DNA of 64,000 nucleotides. Origin: Chloromonas sp. AAM2 (taxonomy: Eukaryota; Chlorophyta; Chlorophyceae; Chlamydomonadales; Chlamydomonadaceae). Positions within the stretch are counted from its first letter, which is position 1. The number at the start of each line of letters is the position of its first letter. Below are positions 11,683 through 23,400 of the stretch, piece after piece. The notes below the pieces were generated by a model. That model was not told where the DNA came from and did no database searches. It worked only from the letters and a program-made list of their open reading frames with translations. The stretch covers positions 1 through 64,000 of the forward strand of contig QAXH01005073.1 of the NCBI GenBank assembly GCA_004335635.1. The letters run 5' to 3'. A program made the translations under genes and the position numbers.

Positions 11683-13308
11683 TCACCCAGAGTTGAATGT
11701 GGCAATCCTGCTATCTTTGTCGGAAACACACAGCTTGCTCATGTTCAGCTTTGGCACTGTTTTGCCGGCTTCCATGGACGAGGGCGCCTCTACGCTTTTC
11801 TTGGTCGGCAGCTCGCTGCGCGCTGCTTGGACGCGCTCAGTCAGCGTCGTGCAGTCGCACGTCTTGGCCGGCGAAATGCGGCGATGAAGGGCGCGAGAGC
11901 GCATCGCATGGTTGACTTGCATGTTGGTTGGAGGTGCTGTTTGTGCCAGGTTCGAGCTGGACGTGGATCGCTTTGCATCAAGGCCTGTCCCAGTCGAGGC
12001 TGTCCCAGGCCGCCCGAAGAGTTCGTCGTCTTCATCGGGCCCGACCAACAACTCTGTCTCCGCGGCAAAGCTCAGTGCCTGGTTCAAAGTGCTCATGCGC
12101 CTTGGCGCCCTTGCTATCTGACCTTGGGCAGCCGTTGAGGGAGAAACTGCGGCAGGGCTTTCATTCGCGGTGGTGGGCCTGGTCAGCAGGGACGGAGAAG
12201 ACTTCTGCGAGCGTAACACCTCACGAACCTGGCTCGGCGGGGCTGGAAACAGCGAGACTGCGGTGTCGCGCGGCAGATGACTGTTCGATCGCCTGGGGCA
12301 GGCTGGGGGCAGCCCACTTGAAAGGCTGGGGCGCAGGAACCCGGACTGGCTGGACTCTCGGGCGTTTGATATCTCAGCCTGCGCCTGTTCACAACATGTA
12401 CAGTTGCGCACGTCATGTACACAACAAACTGAAGCTTTGGCTGATGCCTAAAGCAGGTTCATGGAACCCAGCAGGCAAGACGGCTGGACGGAAAAGAATG
12501 ACTGTGTCATCAAGGTCAGCCTGAAATGCTGGCTCACACCAATTCTACGCTAACGTGCCAGAGCCAGTTGACACGTCAACAAGCAGGATTTATGAGTATG
12601 TACGTGATTGGAAACATTAGGATTGCCAGAAGCACTGTGCAGACTAGCCAGGGCCCTGTAGCAGAGCAGTGCAACGGCATGGTTGTCTCACCTGCCCGCA
12701 CTCGCCAAATGATACAACGGACGCTCGTCGTCTGACTGTATCCCGCTTGGCAGCAGGTGGCCTCGGGGTGAGTGGGGCAGAGGGGACTATGTCATTCTCA
12801 ACCTCAGCGTGGTCCACGAGCTGCCCTGGATCCTGTCGGGCAATGATGCAGAGTAAGTTGCCTTCAGTGCAACTGTTTACTGCTGCATTACTAAGCGCAA
12901 GTGCAGAAAGATGTTGGCCCTGTTGAGTTTCGACGTCAGACTTGGACTATTCTTGTGTGATTGGTGCCGAAGGGGAATACTGCTGACACTGAAGCAGCAC
13001 TAAGGTTTGGGGGAAGCATAAGCACCTTGAGACCTCAGTTGTCACGTGCAGGTACGTGCAGGACGTACCTGTTGCCTTGCCACCGGTGCGTGGATTGTGC
13101 GGGCTAGCAGAGCTTCAAAGTCCTCCAGCAGAGCGTCTGTGTGATCTGCACGCTTCTTGATGGATGACTGCTGCCGCTGGAGACGTGCGCCGAGGTCGTT
13201 GAGAAGGGTAGGCTGGTCGTTCTGGTGACCGCTGTCACACAGCATGGATGCAACATTCTGCGCCGAACCAGCATCTTCATGTGCGCTTAGCGTTTCGGCA
13301 GCAGCCAT
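11683..13308 (-). CDS. Unknown Ser/Ala-rich protein, about 360 aa
   Basis: Three exons join in phase 0: 13308-13069 (starts MAAAETLSAHEDAGSAQ), 12832-12692 and 12384-11683 (stop TGA). The first exon holds a helical stretch (ALLEDFEALLARTIHAPVAR). Exon 2 carries RRRASVVSFGEC, which resembles a basophilic kinase site. Exon 3 is Ser/Pro/Thr-rich and probably disordered, with an acidic patch (VGPDEDDELFG) and a basic tail. I recognise no family. An additional in-frame exon just downstream of an acceptor near 12520 (ADLDDTVILFRPAVLP) is possible but does not fit the phases. The 3' end could also splice at 11687 (GGGTGAGT) instead of stopping. Coding status rests on three clean splice junctions that keep one frame. 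Confidence 0.6.
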
Positions 13309-14455
13309 CGTCCAAGTCAAAGATGTGATTTGAGCTCAGAGATGTGATTTGAGCACTGTGAACGAGGACGGCAATGTCAGGTACAGGGGAACAACATTAC
13401 TTGTGAAGTGCTATTGAGCCTGGTCTGCGTGTGCGAAGAAGAGTTTTCGTGACGCGAAAAGGCTCATGGCAGGCCGTAATCCATCGTACAGCAAAATCCG
13501 TCAATCCAAACCGTCGACTAGAAGGCCTTGAAAGGGAGGCTGGTTTTGTGGCGTGTGCAAGACGTGTGAGCCTGTTTGTTAGCGTGATGCTCGACGCGGG
13601 ATATGTGTCGTCGTGCACTGGTTGAAAGAAGCAGCTATCACCTTTCGCGTACCCAGGTAGCGGATGCCGGTGAACGAGAAGGCTGTGTCCCTGCTTTGTA
13701 AGCTCCCGGCTAAGCACCAGTAGTCACACGCTCCCGAGTAACCATCACCATACAGCATTAAGGTTAAACGCAGCTGTACCACCACAACAAAACTCTCAGA
13801 TACACAAACAGTTCAGATTCAAAGCTCTCAAACCATGCTCAGCGGCCACAGACCAATCACAGCATCATTTTCCACACCTACTAGAAATTGGCACAGTCAA
13901 CAGTCAGATGAGGCACAATATACAAGGTATTGATACAAACATCAAAACATTCACAGCTGTGTCCTGACTAGCCCTACCTGCAACTTTTCCTACCTTTGCT
14001 ATGCAAAGCCTACACATCTATCTGCCAATGTATCAAAGTTAGAGCGCTATTGAAATGTTGGCCCGGATGATCGGAGACCAGATACCCGACGAATACTGCA
14101 TATCACATGCAAACTACAACACCTACAAAATCGTCCATGCTATCACACTTGTGCCTACATATCGTCTGCATCCCATGTCAGCATCATTAAAAAGGCGACC
14201 TCTTGGCAATGCGTTGGCACTCTCTAGCCTGTGAAGGTCATCTGTCCCAGACGGCGCAACTCTAGAAGCAGACAGAATACGCCTTTCTGCATAACCCTGC
14301 AGTTTCAGGCGCCGTACACCTCGTTCTATACCACGTGATTCCTTATGAAAACACATCCAGCGTTCACTTTTGCAGTACTCTATCATGGCATCAACCCAAC
14401 CACAACAGCCTGGTGGGGCAGCTCAGCGTCTACTGGCGGGCATGGCAGCATGGCA
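13309..14455. other. Intergenic between the unknown gene and the DNA2 3' end
   Basis: About 1.1 kb, presumably the promoter of the minus-strand unknown gene and the 3' UTR of DNA2. No ORF with support and no ordered repeat were seen. Confidence 0.4.
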
Positions 14456-17400
14456 TCACGCCTGCACCGCCATGTGTGTGGCAGCTGTGCTACTGGCATT
14501 GGGTGGGAGCACAATGACGCAGTTCTGTGCCCGCAGCATGTCAAGCAACGCTGCCAGCAGCGGCACAGCCCGCAGTGTGCGCGCCCCACCCACCATAATC
14601 AGCTTAGCCTTGGCCCTTGTGAGGGCCACGTTCACACGCTGCCAGTCAGCCAGCAGCCGGCCAGGCTGTGCATTCTCATTGCTCCGCACAAACGACCACA
14701 GAATCGCCTCCTTATCCCGGCCCTGGTACTTATCAATAGTCAGCACCTCCACCTGCCCGCCCACACAACCACTTCCCGCTTCCGCTGCCACAGGCTCTTG
14801 CTGTGTGTCGTCGATGCAAGCTGCACTGTGTGCTGCAGTCAGCCGTGGACCAGTGGTTTGCAGAAGGCGCTGGATCAATGAGACTTGTGCACGGTAGGTG
14901 GACACCACCCCCATCTGCTGTGCTGGCAGGCCTGCAGCTAACAGGGCAGCCACCAATTGCTGCAGCACAGCGGCCTCTCCTGGGTTGCTGACAGTGTCCT
15001 GTGCGGTTACATCCTGGCAGTCAGCGGCGGTGTCGGTGTCAAGGAACACCACGTGACGGGACGGGTCCAACGCCTGCATGGCCAAATGATCAATTGGTAT
15101 TGGCAGAACTCAAAACCAGCGTCAAATAGCAGACGGTCATGGCACATGGTACAGGGCAACTCGGCCAGGGGCCTCGGCAGGCAGGTATGCAAAGTAGGGG
15201 ACGGGAGTCACTTGAGACGTTTGCAGTAGCATTGGGCAAGGTGTTGCGAGCATTGCTCTGGAGGTATGGCGGCATTACTGGACATTATCTGGCGCAGAGC
15301 CGCACCTGCATGACCCAGTCCGGCAGTGTGGGTCGGGCCGCCCGGAGGCTCGCCCAGCACGGCAAACGCAGGTGCTGCTCCGCAACCTGCTGTGACCCGC
15401 ACTGCAGCGCACCGCTGTATACCAGCGCATTGCTGAGCGACATGATGGGGGCGGCCATGCGGTACTGGCGGCGAAGAGTGACCACGGCCTGGGAAGCACA
15501 CAGCAGGCAGAACAACTTTTACTCTTGAACGCCTCCTAGGTCGCACAATTTACAAGCCAAGTTGCAATGGGCAAATGAGCAAACTTGCGGTGCTGCATCT
15601 ATCGCGTGGCTCACTGCACCCACCATGCATAGGTGCTTCCCAATTGCCACCCCAGCTCAATTGCTCACCCACCCTCCACCCTGCCATGCAGCAGACCTCA
15701 GATTCGCACCCCCGGCACCCTGTGTGCAACCGCGGTGCTTCTGAATTGCCGACCCTGCATCCCCCCCCCCACCCCAACTACCAGCCCAACCCGCAGACTC
15801 AACCCCCAAGGTCCCCACCTGGGCACCCACCTGTGGATGTGCCTCACACAGGCGCCGGAACAAGCTCTCCCCGTAGCCCTGTGCCGCCGCCTGCGGGTTG
15901 ACCACCAGGGGCGGCAGCTGGTAGTGGTCGCCCACCAACACCCACGCACGCGCCCGCGCCAACGGCCCCAGGCTCGCCGGCAGACTGACCTGTGATGCCT
16001 CATCCAGTACACACACATCAAACACACGCCGCGCCAGCAGCGGGTGGCGCATGCCCAAGCATGTGGCCGCCACCACCCGCACCCGGGACACGAGTTCGCC
16101 AAACCCCACAGACGTCGTGCCATCAGGGTGCTTCGCCCCGCCCGGTACGTAAGCCCGCACGCCCGGATGCACAGCGGTAAGGCTTGAGCCCGGCAGCCGC
16201 ACGAAGTCCACTCCTGCCGCAGCCAGCTTGAGTGCGATGTTGTCCACAGCGCTGTTGGTGTATGCACTGAGGAGCACGCTGCGCCCCGCGGCCAGCAGCG
16301 CCTGAATCGCCTCCACAATGGTGCTGGTCTTACCTGAAAATCGTGCAGCAGAACATGTGCAACAAGCATGTCATTTACAACAGCCTTGCAATTGCAATGG
16401 GCAACCATAATTATGATTCTACACTGCACTGCCGGACTCGGGCAAATGGTTGCTCACCCATAAGGGCTGCAGCAGTAAGATGATGATCTATCCGCCCTGG
16501 AACCATGGCCTGTGATGTTTGAGCACAAAGAGTGTTAGCACCGCTGAGCTCATGCGAAGTGTTGCTGACGCATATGCACCAATGGTAAGAGGATCATCCA
16601 CCCTGGGTCCTCAAAGGACAAGGGGTGTTAGCTGGCCATAGCGTGCCGGGTTTCCCTTACCCGTGCCTGGCATGCCCAGCACCAGTGCGTAGTCCTGCAT
16701 CTCCAGCATGGCCCTGACCGCCTCGCCCTGATCCGGGTTCAGGCGCCCGCAGGACACGGCCTGGGTCAGGCGAAGCTGGGACGGCTGGGAAGCGCTGGGG
16801 CGGGCCTGTCAAGTCAGGCAAACAGAAGGGCAACCAACCGTGGTGGAGCACAAACATTAACACAATTGTTGCATGTGAGAACAGCACACAGCGGGGAATG
16901 CTGGGGCACAGGCAATGCAGCTCTTGCATACTTGACAACAAAGCGCAACAAAACTCTGTAAAGCTGAACAGGGCTGCGCACCTGAGGCGCCATCAGTACA
17001 AAGCTATCCGCCAATTCCGTTTTGAATCCTCGCTTCAACCCTTTGCTTGCCCCACTGTTCACTCAGCTGCAATGTTTTGCTGGTTGGCCTGCCAAGCCAG
17101 TACTAAGGTACGATGAGATAGCCATCCATTTTCTCAGGCCATTTGCCACACCAGTATGATACCAGCATGATCAGTATGACAGTCCTCAGACAGCGTGAGT
17201 GGTCAACCACACAATTATAATAATCCACCCACTTGCTCAGGCCGTGTGAAGCGCTGCCTGCGGGGCGCTGCCAGGTCCACCACCAACTGCCGTAGCCGAG
17301 AGCACACTGCGCTGCTGCCGGACATAAGCTCAACCAGATTGCTGCGCATGACGGCGCCGCCTGAGGCCGGCTCGTCACGGTCCAGACGCCAGGAACTTGG

Positions 17401-20400
17401 AGGTAGAAGAGGGCCAGAGGCTGGCCTGGAGGAGCAGAGCGTGCCCTGTGGGTGCTGTTGGTGCTGTGGCTGGTGTTGCTGTGGGAACTGACGGTGTTGC
17501 TGCTCGATGTGCAAAGCGGCAGCTGGCTGTCCTGCAGTATCTTGAAGGATTTGATGTGCCAGGCGAATGCGTTTCCTTGCCAGCACATGCACCTCGACCT
17601 GCAACGGACGGGAAAGGCCGGACCATGAAGGGCCGTACTGGGCAGTTCAAGTAATGCATCGAAACAGCAGCTGTTGCAGACTGCATTCACTTGGCTCACA
17701 GCTGGTATGACTGCAGTCTACACACCAGGACGTAAGTGCTCAACAAGTCTCCACCCTAGCATTTCGTTGTCTACCAACTTCAAGTCATGTGATTGGAAGG
17801 TGTAAATTGCTCCTGCCATCTTCATCCTGATTGGGTATGGTCAGAGTATGGTCTCCTTACCTTGGAGATGGCGCTGACGACGACCCTGGCCACGTTGGCA
17901 TGCTGCCCCTCCAGGCTCAGCACCAGCATGTCGCCGACCTCAAAACTCGTTGAAGCGTCGCTGACGCCTGCACTTCTCGGTTCAGCCGGCGGCGCAGCCA
18001 CCGCTGTACTGGCATTGCCTGCATCAGCTGCCACATCCTGCAAAGACACTCCAGACCTCCCTTGCTGGTGGTGCTGCAGGCTGGAGGACTGGTGGTGCTG
18101 CTGGCTCAAGTGCTGGTTGTGCCGCTGATGTGCACCGAAGTGTTGGCCTTGATGCTGATTGTGCTGTTGTTGACACTGCTGACGCTGCTGGGAAGGCAGC
18201 GCATCGGTCTTCTTGGCGAACGTGTAGCGGTGATTGTTGCCAGAGTCAGTGGGTACAACGCCGCCATACTCCTGCTTGAGGCAGACATGCACGGCCAAGG
18301 TGGCCTCTTTCAATCTTACCACTTGCTGAAATGCGTCACTAGACTTGAGTTCAGGACTGTTGCTGCGCGTCCAGCAGCGCATCATTGTATTTGATACAAC
18401 CATGCACATCGCAGTGTAGTGAAGGCTTCTTGCCGACGCGCTCACCACGAGTTCGAGCCCCGCCATGCACACGCCTGCCGCCTGTCGCTCGTGCCCTGGA
18501 GCCGCCCACAAAGCCGCGCGCTTTCCTCTGGATCCGCTCTCTTCGAGCTCCAGTAGCATTGACCAGTGCGCAAAGAAGCGGCAGTGGGCCTCGCTCAGGT
18601 GCGCAGTCAATGCATTCCATGCGTCTGCACCCAGGCCACTGCTGGTGGCGTTGCCTCCTTCAACGGCCTGCGGAGGGAAGCAGACGTTCGGCACGAGGTC
18701 CTCGATCCCTATCTTTCAACACAGAAGAAGAAGCGTCATCATCAGTTGGAATACTTGCAAATGCCACTCGGATGTGACATGTGGTATGCTAAACTTTGAA
18801 AGGCACCCCGCAGGCCAAGCATCCCTACCTTGTGATAGAGACTGCATGCAACCTTTGCATGACAGCGACCACATTGGAAGTCGCTTTGCAGCATGGGCGG
18901 AGGCGCGCGCACAGGTGCTGCCAGGTACGCTGCCAGGCGGTTGCGATGCATCATGAGGCATGCCAGCTCTCCCGGCACGCGTCGCACGGCCTGCATGGCC
19001 GCAGGGCCGTCGTGCAGGTTCCATAGCAGGCCCAGGTCGCATGGCTGCTGATAACGATCCTCCATCAAGAGGAGATACAGGGACACCTGCGTGTATGGAG
19101 TAGGAATGGCGTTGGTGATAGGAAGCCAGATGGTTGCAGTTCAGTACGCAGTGAACTCGCAGGGCCACTCGGCTTTTGCGCAGCACGAGCTGCGCCCTTG
19201 ACTTCCTCACCTGTGCCCTGTGCGAATGGTGATGCTTGCCACTCTTGAACTCGAAGGGCACCACAGCGCCCTGTACGTGTGCATCACTGCCATTCAAAGC
19301 CGTGCCGCCGCCACTGCCCACAGCCCAGGGAGGCTGCGTCTGTTGTTGTGAGCTGGGCTCCGTCCAGCAGCCTGAGTTGCCCTGCACAAGGGCTGCCGCA
19401 GGCGCCGAAGCGCGACCCTGGAAGCGCTGCACTTGATGAGCGTTGGCGCCGCCTGGTGCAGACTGTGGCCCGCCGGAGCGCTGATGGTGGCCTCGGACTT
19501 GCTCAGGCGCGTGGGCGATCCCCACCCAAAGGCTCGCATCCAGCTGCCCTTTCAAACCGTATCGTGGGGCCCAGATCTGCTCTTCAATGTCAGCGATTTG
19601 TGTGATGCTAGTCTGTAGCGCAGGCCCTGCGCGTGGCGGCAGTGTTCAGCTGTACGTCTGTGGATTGCCCTCTGCAGAAACCATCGCCGACGCATCGCGC
19701 AAAATAGTGCTGTTCGTATTCAGGACAGTGGACTGTCGCTGACCGCATAATAGTGGTAGCCACTTGCTCTGGTTTGCAACACAATCGCGGCTGTTCCCTG
19801 GCTTCACGGATGGAAAACCTTGAACTGGCGCTTCACCAACACCGCCCTGCAGTCATCCAAAACGACCACCAAGTGGTTCCACGTCATCCTTACCTTTGTG
19901 CCCCGGCCCCATGCGCAGCTCCATGCCCTGCTGTGGCGCTCGGCCCACGTAGTGGCTGACCCATGCACGCACACCGGGGGCCTTCGCCAGGAGGTCACGC
20001 CGAGCCTCTCCATCATCCAACCCGACCTCGTGGAGCTTCATGGCAGCGTCATTCACAGTCGCATGCACCTGAACACATCAGCAGTTCACGCTGGTCACGC
20101 TCACTGCCAAACACAGCACACAGGCATACGTTGTAGCTATGCAATGCCATGCGCAAGGCTATCTTTGCAAGGCAGCTGCTTTGCATGAGTGGCATGTTGA
20201 TAGGCGTTGTGCTGTCCGCAAGCCATACGATTACGCCATACGATAACTGCACTTGACAGGCGCCCAGCTTGCCCGTCTGGCTTCCTTGCTTTCCCGTTGC
20301 CTCACTCTCACCGTGTTCTCCAGATGCTGAGCCGTGACTGGCCCCTCCATGGAAGCAGTGATCGCCACCTGCACCACCTCATGCAGGAGAGTGCCCAGCA

Positions 20401-23400
20401 GGGCCGCCACGCTGGACCCGCCGCCCACCACCTCGGACAGCCACGCCTTGCGGGGACAGTCCATGGCAGAGGTGACAGTTGTGCCTGCGTGCATGGGGCA
20501 GTGTGCAGGCGGCAGTGTGTCGAAGGTCGCAGTGTGCAGGCGGCAGTGTGCCTAAGGTCGCAGTGTGCAGGCGGCAGTGTTGCCAAAGGTCGCAGTGTGC
20601 AGGCGGCAGTGTGCCAAAGGTCGCAGTGTGCAGGCGGCAGTGNNNNNNNNNNNNNNNNNNNNNNNNNNNNNNNNNNNNNNNNNNNNNNNCAGGCGGCAGT
20701 GTGCCTAAGGTCGCAGTGTGCAGGCGGCAGTGTGCCTAAGGTCGCAGTGTGCAGGGCGCAGTGTGTCGAAGGTCGCAGTGTGCAGGCGGCAGTGTGTCGA
20801 AGGTCGCAGTGTGCAGGTCGCAGTGTGTCGAAGGTCGCAGTGTGCAGGGCGCAGTGTGTCTAAGGTCGCAGTGTGCAGGGCGCAGTGTGTCGAAGGTCGC
20901 AGTGTGCAGGGCGCAGTGTGTCTAAGGTCGCAGTGTGCAGGGGGCATTGTATCGAAGGTCGCAGTGTGCAGGCATTTCCACAGACATCTGGTTCAATCAA
21001 GCCACTCTACAGTCCTGCTCATAACTGTCAACCTGACGCACATTGATGCAATGCGAAGCGTCAGCATTCTGTTCAGTCCTTACCTGACAGCAGCAAATCG
21101 GGATGCAGGACGATCATGCCTTCCGTTGAATTGCATGTGGCATGCAGCTGCCCGTCCTGGCCGGTGGAGACATGCGCCAGTAGGTTGACTGTGTCCCCCG
21201 ATTGCACCGGGAGATCAGCCCACATGTCGTGCAGGTGGACCCACACGGAACGACCCTGGTCACACAGCAACACACCAGACACACTGGAGCCAGGCAGGTC
21301 AGCCCAGGCAGGTCGAGGAGGCCAAGCAAGGATCAACAGGCAGGGAGCAAGCAGCATGCAGCAGATCGGTCAGCTCAGCAATTGCCAGTTCAGTGCTGAA
21401 GACAAGTAATGGCCAGCCATGGCAGGAACACCATGCAGCACGCCTAGCTCATTTTCCATCTACAGGCTTAATCATGCCTGTTTCCCTCCTCTTGTCAGTA
21501 CATACATGATCGCCAAGCCTACGTCAGACGTGGCCACAGCTGCAGTGATAAATGTCGGTTGTTGATGAGATTGGAAATGCACGCTCATACCTGCTGCTCT
21601 GGGTACTCGCTAACCAGGCGCAAGCGCTTCTCGTCAGCTTGCTCCTCAACCTGCAGCACCCGGTAGTGGACATTGCGACGGTCCCCCACCAGCTGCACCG
21701 GCGCTTGAGCAGCAGCTGAGCTGCCAGCTGCAGCTGCTGCTGTTGCATGACAGTGTGCCTGCCCATGCGGCTGACCAACGTTTTGTGGCTGCGGCAGCAA
21801 GGTGCTTTGCCCTTGCTGTGGTGGCGGTAACAGCAGGATGTGATTGGCCTGTGGAAAGACTTGTGGCACTTGAAGGTCTCCGATGCTGTGATCGTGAGCA
21901 TGGCCTGTCTTAGGAATGGCTTTAGCTGGCTCCTCGGATAGGCAGGGAGCCTGACACGTGACTCCTGTGACTGAGGAGGGTGCTGTTGGTCCACATTCCA
22001 GGTGGGCAAGCGGCTGGACGCTGTGCGGTTGGGCTTGCAGGTGGGTTGCTGGCCTCACAGGAGCCTGGATGGGATGAAGAGGCTGCCGCTGCTCCTGAAA
22101 CCACTTCCGACCGCTCCTCATACCGGTCTGTGCAGTCTGCCAGCCAGCGTTCAATTCAGGCGTGGCAGTGGCGTTGACACCAAGGTTTGCAACCTGCTGG
22201 TTGGTAGCCGCAGCGGAAGCCTGGCACAACGTGACTGTCGTGGTGTTGGTGGCAGCCGTTGATGCCGTCCCGCCAACCTGTAGCATGTCCTCATCTAAGC
22301 TGTCCAGAAAGTCCTCGTAATCCTGCAGACTGCAGTGATAACGATCATTTGCATTGCTAGCATCAGCCGCTGCTGCTGCTGACACACCGTTGGTGTTCTG
22401 CTGGTTGGCTGGCATTGCATCAATAACAGCAGCCTTGCTGGAAATGGTGCCCAGTCTGGAAGTGGTAAAAGAATCAGTTGCGGTTTCTGTTGGGACACCC
22501 TTGGTGGTTACTGTGGGGCTGATGGTAGCAGGATCTACTGCAGGCCTGCCAAGGGAGAAGGAAGTTGGAGTGACACTGTTGCCCATGGCGCGGCGCTTGG
22601 CTGTTGTGCCAGGTGCAGGCTGGGTGTTGGAGCGCTGCTGCAGACCCGTACCTGCTGGGCTGTCAATCTGCTGCACTGCCACCTCCACCTGTGCCAGGAA
22701 TGCAAGCACAACACTTCTGGTAATTGTAAACAGATGCCTGGCCCCAAAGCATTCACATCCGCAGGGTGTGATAGCCGTTGTACCCAAATGCCAGACGCAG
22801 CAGGCTCGGCTGTCAGCCTTGTTCTTTCCGTTGCCCTTGCCGGCATCTAACAAGCATCTAGTCTACCTGCCTTTTGTCCTTTTGCGTGCTCTATGATCTC
22901 GCCACAGCCCCACCCTTGCCTGATATGCCCACCTGGTTTAGCAGATCCAGCAGCGCCCTGCGCTTGTTGCCCTGCCCCGGCTGCTTGACGGTGCTGCACA
23001 GCCGCAGCGGGTGGTGCGAGCGCGGGGCCGCACCACGTGACCCAGTGGACGTGCGCAGAACAGTGGACTGCGAGCGGGGCGCGGACGCAGGACCACGCAG
23101 CCTGCGGGGCACCAGGCAGACAGGAGTCCGTGTGCATGGCATCATTTTCCAGGTCTGCCAGGTCACGCCAGGGTGCAGCTCACACAGCGTCCAGACTAGC
23201 CAGGGCTGGGAAGCCAAAGACTGGGATACCCAGCATATCTGCCAGGAGCACGGCATACACAGTGTCCAGAACAGCCAGGGCTGGTACGAGCGAAGATACG
23301 CCACGAGATACAACAAGATACGCAATGAGAGATGACAGCATGCCAGAGCTGCTACCGGACCTCTAGTGGGTGTGACAGCAGGTTCATGCTTGGTTCTTCT

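Noticed and set aside
11928..12524. 198-codon plus-strand ORF opposite the unknown Ser-rich gene
   Set aside because: It is the antisense shadow of exon 12384-11683; the minus strand has three phase-matched exons and the plus strand has none.
20207..20947. Cys/Gln/Ser-repeat ORFs on both strands (VCRRSQCAGGSV-type repeats)
   Set aside because: They are translations of the 31-32 bp minisatellite inside a DNA2 intron and run through the N gap, so they are not genes.
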